From: Blasia pusilla
Taxonomy: Eukaryota > Marchantiophyta > Marchantiopsida > Blasiales
Assembly (NCBI GenBank): GCA_050084515.1
Contig: CM114271.1
Coordinates: 23,126,001 to 23,190,000, forward strand
Length of the DNA stretch: 64,000 bases
Reading direction: 5' to 3'
The translations under genes and the position numbers were made by a program. Position 1 is the first letter of the stretch. Each line of letters opens with the position of its first letter. Of this stretch, positions 44,630-59,948 are shown piece by piece. The notes beneath the pieces were generated by a model. That model was not told the origin of the DNA. It ran no database searches and saw nothing but the letters and a program-made list of their open reading frames with translations.

Positions 44630-44641
44630 GCTCTGATACTA
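44630..44641 (-). other. Copia primer-binding site (initiator Met tRNA)
   Basis: The minus strand reads TAGTATCAGAGC, one mismatch from the copia primer site TGGTATCAGAGC complementary to the 3' end of initiator tRNA-Met. It abuts the LTR edge. Confidence 0.8.
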
Positions 44642-44815
44642 TGTGGAAAACTGCTAAACAACCATATTTGGTGGAAAACGGCTCTCACACATACACACCA
44701 CCATGGTGAACAAAATTTGCAATGAGAGAAATTGAGTGGAGGCTGGTCCTCTTCTCAATTATATAGGGTATGTACAAGCAACCCTAACCCTACCCTTAAC
44801 CATAGTCTCGAGTTA
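44642..44815 (-). repeat. Copia 5' LTR remnant (antisense)
   Basis: It starts TGTGGAAAAC on the plus strand, so the LTR ends ...CA just before the primer site on the minus strand. It includes AATTATATAGGG. The outer end is unclear, merging into gypsy leader sequence near 44.8 kb. Confidence 0.55.
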
Positions 44816-45541
44816 TGGGGGGGGCGCACCGCCTTAGGCGCACCTCCCACCTTGGGGGAAGGCGCGCATAGGGCCAACCTCCGCGACCCGGCCGCCTCCT
44901 GCTCTTTCCCCATCCACCCGCTTGCATACACTTGACGTCACACCGCGCGCTACCTCCGAGTGTTGTCCCACGTCACCTTGCACCAAAGAAATCTATGAAA
45001 ATGGACAGCGCTTCCGCGCACGGCCTTTTGAACACAAAAAAATGACCAATACAACGCCAACCAGCGTCTCTGGGGGCTCCCCACCGAGGAAACTCGCTTG
45101 CCTACCTACAAACAACAAATTCCCACTAGCCCCTTGACAACTTTCTCATGTAAAATAAAGAGTAGTAAAAATGGCGCACCCGGCCTAAAACTCCACTCCT
45201 CAATCTACATCGGCATATCGAGCCTCGTCCACCCTGTGCTATCAAGGAATCCGGACGCTAGCACCCTAGTCTTATCTCATACACATACAAGAGAGGTGCT
45301 CTAATGGCCTAACATGAGAAAGATGGCTTAGGAAAGCCATCCTTCTCTCTTATATAGGGTTGGAAGAGCCAAAAGGCTCTTCTTCTAAAAGTAGCCATCC
45401 CCTTGGTAACATGGGCGCATAGGTTACCAAGGGTGGATGACCTGGTCAACAAGTCACCCGGCTGTGAAAGACTTCAATAGTCCGCTGGCTCCTACGCCCT
45501 ATCCACGATAGATCTCGGTCTATCGGCTACTCGGATGTGAC
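44815..45541 (-). repeat. DNMT-gypsy copy 4: leader and 5' LTR (antisense)
   Basis: In reverse complement, 45145-45541 matches the copy 1 LTR (402-886) and about 44990-45145 its leader, including CAAGGGGCTAGTGGGAATT. The leader is cut by the copia LTR on the left. The outer LTR end reads TGTCACATCCGAGTAGCC. Confidence 0.75.
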
Positions 45542-45564
45542 AATGTACATTGAGACCGCACAAC

Positions 45565-46165
45565 AAAATCAAAGTAAAAATGGCTCATCGAACTAAAACT
45601 CCACTCTAGAACACTATATCGGTATATCGAGCCTCATCCACTCTGCTATGAGGGAATCCGGATGCTAGCACCCTAGTTCCTACATGCACACGCAAGAGAG
45701 GCGCTCTTGAGGCCCAACATGGGAAAGATGGCTTGGGAAATCCATCTCTTCCTCTCTTATAACCTTGAACCAAAAGGCTCTTCCCCGCAAAAATAGCCTC
45801 CAAATGGTAATCTGCTAGCCCAAGTTATCGGGTGATCGTTGACTTGGTCAACGTGTCACTTGGCCAAAAATAGCAAAGAAGGAAAATATCGTCATAAGTC
45901 ATATTCCCGACGTAACAAACTAGTCGTCAACCTCATGTGACATCTTAGCACGAAGTTACACTCAAACCTCCCACTGACCCCTATGTCGTCGACGCGGTAG
46001 AACTCTACTTATCGGCTAACTAAGTTGTGAAAATTTTCATGCGTATACACATCGCTCGTCACATCCATACCACAAAACACCGATCTTCCCAACATACGAG
46101 TAAATTCACACACATACAAGAAATGAACTCATGCATGTCCATCGAGACCACACAACCGCCCCCCT
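45565..46165 (-). repeat. DNMT-gypsy copy 4: second LTR (antisense)
   Basis: A second LTR-like stretch with the same words (TCGGTATATCGAGCCTC, GGAATCCGGATGCTAGC, AAGATGGCTTGGGAAA). It is followed rightwards by what on the minus strand is CTAGGGGGCGG (polypurine tract) then TTGTGTGG. It is the 3' LTR of the integrase-bearing piece at 46.2-47.8 kb. The two LTRs lie nearly adjacent. Confidence 0.7.
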
Positions 46166-46179
46166 AGTAGGCAGTTGGG

Positions 46180-47830
46180 TCCCGCTAACTCCAAATAGCA
46201 CACACATATTGACGTGACATGATCTCCTACCCTATACACAGCTAGGACATAGCCATCAACCCGTGGAAATTGCATCAAGATGGGGTTTCAGACACGACAT
46301 CTACCACCCTTGAAAACAGCCATCACACACTAACATTTTTGTTGCACCCCTCAAGCCTACATGTACCACTTCCAAGCTCAAATCTACTGTCTCATCCACG
46401 TTTGGAAGATGATATGGCAACCGCTTGCGCACATGATCCTTCCAAACCATACAATCTCGTCCTCCAATATGAGACTCCGGTCGGTAACACCTCGCACACA
46501 TGCAAAATCGTGCGCTCTGCAATGACATCTAACGTCGTGGGTGCCGCCGGTTATAAATACACATAATCTCCGATATAGAACTTCCTAATCCTTGGACGAT
46601 AATCTCCTCCACGAATGATCACGTACCTCAATGTATCCCTATGTTGAGCAATAGGTAAGTTCTCAAATCCCATGGGCATAACTCTCCAAAAAATCTCTGC
46701 CCTTTGAGAACATGCTTGTACCCACACATCCGCATCATCAAGATTCAACATCTAACGCTGAATAGCTAAAGGTAAATCTTGTTCTCTCCCATAGAGCAAA
46801 AAGTAGGGTGAAAACAGCGCCAAGGATGCGTGCTGACTGAAGTGACAACCCATAGCCAACCATAGCAACTGTAGGTCCCACTCCCTCAAATGTCCTCGCT
46901 GCAAGCTATACTTGACTAACCCTCTCTTCACCATCTGTATTGCTCTCTCGGCCAACCCATCCGCCTCATGATGATCTCTGGACATGGGGCGGTGATCTAT
47001 TAGTACCTGATCACACAAGGCCTGAAAATCTCCCCTGAACTCGGTACCCTAGTTAGTAAACACCTCCATTGGTGCACCAAAATGACTAAGCATACGATCT
47101 AGAAACGCATACGTTGCTCCCTTGTTGGCCTTGTCTGGTAGTGCCACCAAATCTATCCACTTGGAGAAATGCTCCATCATCACCAACATGTATCTATGAT
47201 GACATCCGTCAATGGCAAAGATCTTGCGAAGTCTAGACTCCGCCGATAACCTACACCCAGAATCTCCGAAGGATGCAGATACGGAGTGGGAGCATTGAAT
47301 AATTCTCGCACTTTATCACATACCATACACCTGGCTACAAATTACTGAACCTCAGTATGCATGTCGTGCCACCAATATTGAACCTGGAGTAAGTTGTAAA
47401 TACGCTTTACACCAAATGCCCCAACTTCTCATGGGCATGTCACACTACACATCCTCGCTCGGAAGGATGAGGCACCACTTGCACCCTACCATCTCCCTAT
47501 CCCATAAAATGTGTGTCTCCTCCCACCTTAACCTCTTGGCTCTCTGTAGGATTCAATCCTGCTCCCTAGCACTCACTAAGTCATTGTGCTTGCTATCGTG
47601 CCAGTCCTTGGGAATTCCACAACATCCACATCGTCATGGATATCACGACTACCTGTCGCCTCCTCACTGACCTCCAGATATGGATACTCATCCTCGAAGT
47701 CATCATCTGACCCCACCAGTTATGAGAGTAGCATATTGAACAAAAATGAACAAGTCCGTCCCTAGGACAAACATGGACGATCAAGTCTGGATATGTTCAT
47801 GGACATGGATTGCAAGAGGTAGGGCCCATA
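46180..47830 (-). pseudogene. Integrase and PHD finger of DNMT-gypsy copy 4 (antisense)
   Basis: On the minus strand, zinc-binding remnants near 47.3-47.45 kb are followed by an integrase core: VMVEHFSKW, HFGAPMEVF, DHHEADGLAERAIQ, LALFSPYFLLYG. Then come YRPRIRKFYIGDYVYL and a C-terminal PHD finger, MLVCDGCFQGW, a stop where His is expected, then MSC and, after a second stop, WLCPSC. This copy keeps the final Cys pair of the PHD finger that copy 2 has half lost. Several stops make it inactive. It ends near 47830 without an RT. Confidence 0.85.
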
Positions 47831-50067
47831 CCTATAGTTCATGATGGAAGGTAGGGCAAGGAGAGTGGGTAATCAGGGGGGAGAAAGTGGGGGTGGAAGG
47901 AGGAAGAAACAGGAAACTATGGAACACATAGGCAAGTGGGGGGGTTGAGAAAGAAGAGGAAGGTGGGGCGCACAAGGACAAGGAGGAAAGATCAGTCATA
48001 GAGAGGTTGTGGCCCAATGGAGGCGTTGGGGGTTTCGAGGGGATGATTGGGAACCTCTTCATAGTGAGTTCGTGGCTTGAGCCAAAGGTAGAACTTCACG
48101 TTGTTTCCAACTAATCATTTTGTAGCACCCAAATTTCAACAATCTAGAACATTAGGACATGCTCACGTGTACTCATGAGCCGCACATGCTCTTCACCCTA
48201 TGGATATTGTGCCTCAAATAGTTGATACTATGGATGGCCCCAAGGGGCTATATCATTGCCTAATGGTCGACATTCCGGCTATTGTATGTGACTTCCATCC
48301 CAATACGGTTGTCTCCTTGGACATGTCCCTCTTAACACAAGCGTTGCGACCTTCTCCACGGATTGCTTTTGGAGATTTTTGTGGTATGGTGTTCAAACAT
48401 CTTTGGGGTTGCTTTCTTCTAGAGGATTTCACTAGTGACTTTTCCAAGTTACTCTAGTTGCCTCTTAAATAGCTTCGGATATTTTTGGAAACAATGAACC
48501 AAGTATTGGGGTTGGGCAACTTTTGGCGCTTTCCAAGAAGGTTGGAGAGATTTTTCTGATTGCCATATATGAGGTGCTCTTGAGGTTGGTGAGCAAAACT
48601 ATCGCTATAAAATTTTGTGAGTCTTTTCAATCACATGTAATTCCACATCAGTTTGTAGTTGCCACCCGAATGTGAGACGATTGCATTAGTTTGAGGGATT
48701 CTTTTGATATACATCAAGAATGGATGGTCCTTCGAGTGGAAGTGGAAAACACCTTCAATTAAGTGTCTCATGCGGTTATCTTCTCGGAGTTGAGGGATGC
48801 AAGTGGCCCGATTATGAGCTTATTTTCCTTTTTGTGGGGTTTCTAAGGGGCCTCTCTGGCCCATTTCTGATTGCAATTTTGGAGTGTTCATCAATATTTT
48901 TTGCTCTGGCTTATTTCCACATTATTCTCTCTGTGGTGGAGGCCTTTCTAAATTCTATTTTCCCCTCACAAGAAAGTATACTCATCTATAACGAAGTCAT
49001 CAAGAATTTTTTGCGATAGTACCTATCGAGGATTTACTCTATGTTAATCATATTGAGCGAATAAATATCTCTACCAACATACATGGATCATCATACACAC
49101 AAGTCTAAGATCCATCTATTTATGAATCCTAAAAAATATTTACATGAACAATTTGGCCAATCCCAATAAATTTTGGTAGCTACTTCCGATCTTTCCCTCT
49201 TTCACTAGTGACTCAAAAGCTCAACCATGGTTAAGATGTGATGAATAGTACACACAAATCTATAACAAGGTATGGTCTCTCTCTACAATCCGACCCACCC
49301 TCGACCCAAGGGAATCCATGCATCACACGAGCTCTGTGCTCTAACGTGTCTATGAATGTGTGTGTATGAATAAAAGACAAAGGCTTAAACTGAGGTGTAT
49401 TTTACTTCTACACTCCTTAGTTATAGTCAATGGGTCTTCATAACTTTGGAGAGTTCCCTTGCGACTTATGAGGCGGACTCATGACATGGGAGACGCCACG
49501 TCTCCCATGGATGTTTCTTTAGGTGTAGCTATATCGCTTCTTAGTCGGTCTTGTTTTACTGGTTTTGAATGATTCAATAGTGTCGTTGTAGCCTTCTACC
49601 ATAGACACCACGCCCCCCTCCCACAGTAGAGAAGAAAGAGCATTTTTCATAGGGTTGGGCTGTTTAATAATAGAGAATAAGTCGCTTCGTTGTTGTCCAA
49701 TACAAAAGTGGACTCGAATTCACAAAGCTGGCAGCAAATTGGCAAAGCGTATCCCGTCCTAAGGCCACCCAAAGAGACATTGTACTCATCACCCTGTCTT
49801 ACGCCTGCATCTAGTCTAGAGACCAGACTGGAATGAATGAGGTGGAGAAGGGAGTAAGGAAAATACCATGCGAGAGGAGGAATCTGTTCCATGGTGTGAT
49901 GGACGAAGAAGTCAACAGAGTAGCATGTGACCGAGATGGGAGACCTTCACATAGTGAATGTTAAAACTGAATGTTAGCCATACGAAATGTTGACGCGGAG
50001 CTTCGGAACTATTATTCAAGAAATTGTGTTCCGGACTATCTTCTTCAGGTGATTGGAATCCCCCAAA

Positions 50068-50188
50068 GTGGATAGATACAATGATAATAATAATAATAAT
50101 AGATTTAGGGCGATGATATAGCTGATGTGGATAGATATAATGATAATGATAATAATAATAATAGATTTAGGGCGATGATATAGCTGTT
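50068..50188 (+). repeat. 59-bp tandem duplication with ATA-rich core
   Basis: GTGGATAGATA...AATAATAATAGATTTAGGGCGATGATATAGCTG occurs twice, 59 bp apart, with small differences in the number of AAT units. Confidence 0.92.
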
Positions 50189-50558
50189 GAACGCGAACAA
50201 CAGCATAGTAATTGCAGCGTTTGTGTCCGGAATTTAGTGTGCACACGGAAGAGTGACCGTCACGCCATCCACATTTAGAGAGACTACATTCATAAAGAGA
50301 TGGTTATCCAAGCCTTGCGCATATCAGAGATAGAAACTCTACTCATCCAGTGCCACGACAGCCATTACTTGGGATGGATGCACTAAGAGGAAGAAGTGAA
50401 GAGCAGGGGTATTGTTATCATATAGTGTGAGCGACGCCGATCCTAGAGGGTGTTGTGCCTAGATTCCAGGTATCAGCCAAGAAGCTCTTTGCAAGACAAT
50501 CGAACTTACCTGATTCAGATCTGCAATACTTGAAGGATTGAGATCCCCTAGACACATG

Positions 50559-50584
50559 GAGAGAGAGAGAGAGAGAGAGAGAGA
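50559..50584 (+). repeat. (GA)n microsatellite
   Basis: Thirteen GA units. Confidence 0.95.
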
Positions 50585-51079
50585 ATTAAGCCCTGAAATG
50601 AATCATAGACCTCGCATTCGAGAACGAGATGGATGCAGACGGACGCTCTCTCTCACAGTTTAAGCGCATATCAAATGAAATTTTAGTCCAGGACTCTTCA
50701 GAACGCAAAAGTGGCAGAAGTTTTCATTTGGACTTCCAAGAATAGAAAAGCAACAGATCTAAAAACATTCTACCCGCAGCACGATGCGCGTCTTAGCCTC
50801 AGAACCAAAGAACCAACGCGTGGTTGGACGACAGTAGTCACAGTTGTGGGACCGTGCGAAGGAATAAGTGCAAAGACTGCCGTTATGGGGGAGATGCTGT
50901 ATAGAGTGTGGTTGTTTCCTGTACTAGTGTGCAGTGATTGTCCCCCGTAGATGGTACTAGTATGCAGCTTCAACGTTTGAGCGAAGAAGCCCTTCACAAC
51001 ACCACCGATCTGTTTTATTGTTGGATCAAATTAGAGAATTAGATAGGGAAACCGCCGAACTTGGAGATCGGAGAACGCG

Positions 51080-53561
51080 ATGGCGGGGAACGATTTGCCG
51101 AAGGTCGAAGCAAATTACGCCGCATTGACTCCTCTGACCTTTCTACAGAGAACGGCAACAGTGTTTCCAGATCGGGAGTCAATAATCTATGGTCGTAGAC
51201 GTTTCACCTGGAAGCAGACGCTGGAGCGGTGTCTTCGCCTTGCCTCAGCGCTGGCGGCATCCTCTATTTCTGCAGGGGACACGGTGCGTACACAATGTCT
51301 CTTTCTCTTCAGATCCTACAGCAGAGATGTTGATACATTGCAGCCTGGAATCAAATTCTTATAGAGTAGAGCAGAGGAGATCCAGTCTTCGTTACACAAA
51401 AATAAAAGCATAGTTTGACTGCACCAAACAAATATACCGTGAATTTGCCATTAATTTAATCAGACCTCTATGGCCTAGACGTGAGTGCGGAAGACCAACG
51501 CAGTTGCTCTAATGCATAGAATGTTGCACGGAATTGGCGACGGAATTCGAATGTGTGGGCAGAGCATAAGGTCTTTGCATCCAGTCTCGTGTTAGCGGAT
51601 TCAACATTCACACTCTCAGTGGTAGTGGCTGTAGTTCTTCGGAAAGATTTCTCTCAGCTGTAAGTTTAGATTCTCAAGTAGAGTTTCCCCACGCTCGTAG
51701 AAACCGGTCCCCCTGCCATGCGTTGAAATCCCCAGAAGAGCTAACCAGTTAACGGCAGTCCAAATCGTTTTGGCAATAATGCACACAATCAAAAGAGGTG
51801 GATACAGTAGTATAGAATGGACGTGCAGTTCGTGAAACATTCCCGAGCATTGGAAGTGATGAAAAATGTCATATCTCTACTGAGCAATGCGTATCCAAGC
51901 GCAAGGGGTGAAGTTGTCAAACCTAATATCAGTGAGTGGAAATCTGCAGGTAGCTGTCGTAGCTCCCAATGTCCCTGCAATGTACGAACTTCACTTTGGA
52001 GTACCTATGGCAGGTGCCGTCCTAAATGCCATCAATGTGCGACTAGATGCACGGACTATGGCCATTCTCCTGGATCACTCAGACGCCAAACTTGTCCTTG
52101 TAGACACAGAATTCATCCCCGTAGTTCTAGAGGCTCTTCACATGGGACCCTACAGCCAACCATCGACCGCTAGGCCTGTTTTGGTGCACATCAAAGATGA
52201 AGAAGATCAAACTGTAGCAGCTCAAGTAAGAGCATGGAAGTTTGGAGAATTCTTGGAGTACGAGGATTTTCTGATTTCTGGAAACTCTAGCTTCCCGATT
52301 CGCTTTCCTGATGATGAATGGAGTACTATATCCATAAACTACACATCCGGCACAACAGCTCAACCCAAAGGTGTGGTGTTTCATCACAGAGGAGCTTACC
52401 TCAATGCACTTGCGTTGGCTTTGGACTGGGGCATGAAAATGGGACCAGTCTACTTGTGGACCTTACCAATGTTCCACTGCAATGGCTGGTGCTTTCCGTG
52501 GACTGTGGCTGCAATGGGAGGTACCAACATATGCTTGCGGAGCGTGACTGCCAAAGGCATATTTGCTGCTCTGGTGGAACACCAGGTGACACACATGTGT
52601 GGGGCTCCCGTAGTACTTACCATCATAGCCAATGCGCAGCAACACGAGAGAAGACAGGTGCCACAGAAGGTTGACATCATGACCGCAGCAGCACCTCCTC
52701 CAGCTGCAATCCTTGCAAAGATGGAATCGCTAGGTTTCACGATGACCCACTCTTACGGGCTGACTGAGAGTTACGGTCCCGTTGTGTCGTGTGTTTGGAA
52801 AGACGAGTGGAATGCTCTGCCTTTGGATGAACGAGCCAAGATGAAGGCACGTCAAGGTGTGGGTCACTTGGCGCTTTCTAATACAGACGTCATGGACCCC
52901 GACACTATGAGTCCTGTACCTCGTGACGGGAATACTATGGGTGAAGTGATGATGAAAGGGCATACCATAATGAAAGGCTACTTGAAGAACCAGCAAGCAA
53001 CAGAGGAGGCTTTCAAAGGAGGATGGTTTCATACAGGTGACGTCTGTTTCTCATTGTGTGTGCTTGCAGTACTTCGGACCTACTCTGAGTCGTGCTAAAC
53101 CTTAGAAATCAAGCAATCCAGCATTGAAACATGCCTGGTATGTCGTGTGCCGGATTACTGCAGGTGACTTGGGAGTGATGCATTCAGATGGATACATACA
53201 GCTCAAGGATCGTTCCAAGGACATCATAATCTCGGGAGGAGAAAATATAAGCAGTATTGAGGTGGAATCTGTCCTTTACCGCCATCCTCAAATCCTTGAG
53301 GCGGCAGTTGTGGCTCGTCCAGATGAATTTTGGGGTGAGAGCCCGTGTGCATTCGTCACTCTCAAAGAGCCAAGAGATGAAAATGTAATGGTTTCAGAGC
53401 AGAGCGTTATAGACTTCTGCAGAGCGAACTTGCCTCACTTCATGATTCCCCGAACTGTTGTGTTCCAAACTTTACCTAAAACCAGCACCGGAAAAGTGCA
53501 GAAGAACGTTCTTAGAGAGCGAGCCAAAACGCTTAACACCAGGCCCACGAGCAAGCTGTAG
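51080..53561 (+). CDS. Peroxisomal acyl-activating enzyme (AMP-forming acyl-CoA synthetase)
   Basis: Three exons, 51080-51283, 51950-53036 and 53164-53561, give 562 aa without a stop; introns are 666 and 127 bp with GT-AG ends. The adenylate-forming enzyme converts a carboxylic acid, ATP and CoA to acyl-CoA. Motifs: [15 protein letters not shown] (ATP loop), [12 protein letters not shown] (substrate and adenine site), [33 protein letters not shown] (hinge) and [10 protein letters not shown] with the catalytic Lys near the end. The last residues, TSKL, are a peroxisomal targeting signal type 1. Family and length fit plant AAE proteins of the AAE1 to BZO1/ACN1 group; the acid used (short-chain, benzoate-like or other) cannot be read. 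It is followed tail-to-tail by the UBE2T-like gene. Start at the first ATG, giving the usual N-terminus [18 protein letters not shown]. Confidence 0.95.
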
Positions 53562-54508
53562 CTAGTATGAGATGGAAGAAAAATGGCACATCTTTACAGG
53601 AAATTTACTAGACATTAGCAGGAACTTGCGATTTGAAGGTAAAGAACGGATCAACGTGACGTGGAGTAGTCAGTTGGGAACTAATGAATTTGGTCTTCAT
53701 TATATAAACATCACCTATTATTGTGTGAGTTAAGTTCACACCTGTTATTAATTTGAAAACCCCTTCCTCCCCTTACATTTTTGCCTCCTACAGGTTTAGA
53801 CATAAGAAGTGGTTTAACAAGTAATGTGCCCTTTCACTACTGCCCTTTAACAGGTAATGTGCCCACAACGTTCATATAAAACACTAGTATACTACCCGTG
53901 CATAGCACGGGTAGCATACTAGTATTTTATATTAACTTTGTGATGCCGACATTACCTTTCACCCGTAGTATACTAGTGTTGTATTTTTTATATTAACGTT
54001 GTGATGCCGTGTCGTTTCCCTTAAGCATCCGGCTGCGATACGTCCTAAACCACATGTAACAAGTCCTCGTGCCAAGTTTGACCAAACAGATATTATCTCT
54101 ACTATACCAAGCGACCCATCCCACTGGTCCTCTTACCCCGGCCATCACTTGGAGGTTGAACTGTACACTGAAGGGAATGTGTAACACACCACCTCACTGC
54201 ACTCAGCACGGAGGAAGACTCTTTCCTTCGGCTTCCGGAGAGATCCGAGGTCCATGTTACTAATACAATATAAGATTCCAAGTCCTGCAACCAAGGCTCA
54301 CAAATGGGAGTCTGCGGGTTGGTCCAGCACACATGGCACAACCATCCAAAGCTGATGAAACTTGTTATGTCTTCATGCAACGTGTTGTGTTACGAAAGAG
54401 GATGTTCCACGTGATTGTTCTTTACATGTCCAGGTCTCTGTACAAATCATCGAACTCGAGAAATATAGAGCCCAGCTTCTGCAAAACAAATATTTCCTCT
54501 CATGACAC
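53562..54508 (+). other. Shared 3' region of two convergent genes
   Basis: It holds the 3' UTRs of the acyl-activating enzyme and the UBE2T-like gene and a strong hairpin at 53881-53926. A word TATATTAA(C)TTTGTGATGCCG is repeated at about 53930 and 53990. No gene. Confidence 0.5.
53881..53926 (+). repeat. Inverted repeat, possible small-transposon end
   Basis: ACTAGTATACTACCCGTGC and GCACGGGTAGCATACTAGT form about 19-bp arms around ATA, with one unpaired base. TCATATAAAACACTAG before it resembles the AT-rich start of plant Helitron-like or MITE ends that carry a CCCGTGC...GCACGGG stem; this is a memory-based suggestion. Confidence 0.6.
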
Positions 54509-57522
<3,014 letters not shown>

Positions 57523-58600
57523 CTTGGGTGAACCTTCCGTTCCAGCTTTGGCACTTCTCGTCAATTTTCTCGCGCAATTGCTGGGATTCCTCGCTGGCAC
57601 ATAAACTAATTAAGAACTACCAGATTCTCTGAAGATTCTGCCTACATGCAAATCTCACGCCTTCTGCCCACATCTATGATACCCGATGGATAATCTAAAC
57701 TCCAATCATCCAACCTTTTTCACAAAACATCCTTCTTCTCGAGGCGAAAGGGCCGTCGGGGAGCAACGCTGGTTACAACATCCCTTCACGAATAATGAAC
57801 TTAGAACTCTTACAACTTTCTCATCCGAATCGTAAGGTGCCACTAGACCTGCAGTTTAAGCTCTGCGCACCCCTAAACTGTGCCTCTCTCGGCAACTGGG
57901 CTACCACTCTCGATTCATTCCAATTCAGGGGATGATCCCTCCACTTTCCCTGTACTCAACAGATCTGAGAATCTCCAACCCCTGATGTCTCCTCAGCGCT
58001 TTCCAAACTACTCAAACTATCGATTCACTATCGCCTAGTATTTCCTGCATCCTCGAGCGCTAAAACCCTCCAAGCCCTCACCGCCTTACTAGATCCATGG
58101 GCACATCCAGAACTGCAGCAGACCGTAAGTGATCGCATCCACTATCGACAAAGCAGCCGCCATCCGAATCAGTGCGGACCAACCGATCGCACTTGGGATT
58201 CAATGCCTCTTAAGCATCCACAGAGTATTCAATCACCCCATCTGAACGTTCCTTTGCGGAAGAATATCTTCTCTGCAGAATGCGCTTATGCTGACAATAG
58301 AACGAATGACGACATGGTCGAATTCTGCAAGTTTGGTGGAGTCGACCCTCCGACGCATTGAAAGTTTGAAATTTGAATATCCTGTATGACAAGTTCCCGC
58401 TCATCACCTGCCCTTTAGTTAATATTATGCGACCTCTTCCCTAGTGATCCCTAACGAACGAAGTGAAAGCTGCAATTTTATTTTAGCAAAGAAATATTGT
58501 TATTCCATAAGTTTATATATTAAATTATCGACGAGGATATGTTTGCATAGGAGGTGGTGTGTGCCTAGTGTATGCAACTTGATACAATTCGTTAGTATAT
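57523..58600 (+). other. Upstream region of the UBE2T-like gene
   Basis: No domain in the short frames. The first few hundred bases beyond 57522 probably hold the 5' UTR and promoter (minus strand). Confidence 0.4.
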
Positions 58601-58604
58601 TGAG

Positions 58605-59062
58605 GTGGTGGTGGTGGATTTTGTAGTGACGGATCTTACCCATGAGGTTATGCGAGTCCAAGTGGTAACACAAGGGAGATTGTTACAAGGAGTATCGACG
58701 GCGGTGGTGAAGAAGACCCATCTCTACAATCGACCTCACGATGGACATCGATTCATCCCCCTAGCCATAAAGAGGTATGGGGCTATGGAGGAGAGATTTG
58801 ACTCGTTCCTTACATTTTGCGCCCATCATCACCAATGGAGAAATGGGTTGTCATTAGCTACTGTGATTATATATTGTTGGCAACGGGTCTTCATAGTTTT
58901 GCAGCGTGCCCAAGCCAATGGGCTTTTGCGGCAGCCTCAGAGTGTGGAGGATTCCACCGCTAGGGGCCCACTTGGTGGTAGTCATGTTTCTCTATGCATT
59001 GTTGATATTGTTTCTGAAGTTGGTGAGTTTAGCCGATAGGGGGATGCCCCCTTTCCTATTTC
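58605..59062 (+). pseudogene. LINE-like retroelement 3' end, copy 2
   Basis: The frame aligns along its length with 34500-34925: VTQGRLLQGVSTAVVKKTHL, FIPLAIKRYGAMEERFDSFL, ALQRAQANGLLRQ-like VLQRAQANGLLRQPQ, and the end VGEFSR before GGGGGATGCCCCC. No ATG opens the aligned part and no RT domain is present, so it is a 5'-truncated copy. Its tail continues at 59487 (GGGCCGGTTGTGGCCTTCA) after a solo LTR that was inserted in it. Confidence 0.55.
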
Positions 59063-59481
59063 TGTGAGAAAGCAAAATATGATGAAATCACTCAAATGTG
59101 TTACAAATCTTGGAGATACAAAGTGGCTTAGTCCGTCCGTGCACTCACAGAAGAGCTTTGATGGAACATGAACATGGAGATACCGACTATTTGACTTCTC
59201 AGAAACTAGGGTTTTTTACCTATTTCTATTGATTTCTATTTATCGAAAAAATTGGGGACTGCACCCGCGAACTTTTGTGACACATCAAGGTGCGGGGCAC
59301 CTTGATGCAATATAGGGTTAGATAATCCTAGTAAGGCTACTCCACAAACCATTTACGTCATATTACTATGACGCATCTGACGTCTAAGTTAGAACCATCA
59401 ATCTAGGCTACTCCTCATATAAGGGGGCCGATCGAGTTAATAGTCCTGAGAGAAGTGGATGTTTAGAATCTATGGCCAACA
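59063..59481 (+). repeat. Solo LTR (419 bp) with 5-bp target-site duplication
   Basis: It begins TGTGAGAAAG and ends GGCCAACA, so TG...CA. ATTTC flanks both sides (59058-59062 and 59482-59486). It splits the tail of the LINE-like element, whose other copy at 34.95 kb is uninterrupted. A TATA-like CATATAAGG lies near 59417. No internal region is present, as left by recombination between two LTRs. Family not recognised; it differs from the DNMT-gypsy LTR. Confidence 0.88.
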
Positions 59482-59756
59482 ATTTCCGGGCCGGTTGTGG
59501 CCTTCACGTACTCGACTCTTTGATATGACTCATACCTTCATCATGGATAAAGTCATGAATATTAGAGGTTCCTTTTGGTGATGGAGAAGCCATAAAGATT
59601 CTTGAGATTTAAAGTGCAAATTTGCGTCCTTGAACCTTCAAGGTTAATCAAGTAAAGCATAGTGCTCAATTGATTTCTCCCAAGCACTTTGAAAAGCATC
59701 TCAAGGGTAGGTTCTAATGTTAAGGAGGAAGTCATGTTGAAAATTGTAGATCTGAA

Positions 59757-59948
59757 TTGAATGGTGCACCGCAAAAGGAGGAATTAAAAGGAAACCTTAC
59801 TCCAAGAGTGAGGAAAATCTTGGAAGAATTTGGGGATGCCTCAACTGGAGAACTTCTCAAGGAGTTGACATTTAGAGGAGATATGGATCATAAGATTGAA
59901 CTCGAACCTAGAATGGTAGACATGGGAATAGGTGTGTGTTGGGACTAA
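59757..59948 (+). pseudogene. gypsy pol fragment just before RT
   Basis: The frame reads LTPRVRKILEEFGDASTGEL and MDHKIELEP, the conserved lead-in to Ty3/gypsy RT (an 'EF.D...L......DH.IEL.P' pattern). The RT itself is not seen; about 60059-60260 has helical charged frames without motifs. It is a small remnant of a conventional gypsy element. Confidence 0.6.

Larger units (their letters stand above)
47831..51079 (+). other. Intergenic DNA before the acyl-activating enzyme
   Basis: 47.83-48.07 kb is purine-rich (GGGGGGAGAAAG...). The frames at 48200-48457 and 48720-49019 have no recognisable domain. A 59-bp tandem duplication lies at 50068-50188 and a GA microsatellite at 50559-50584. The last 300 bp probably hold the promoter of the gene at 51080; no clear TATA box. 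Confidence 0.4.
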
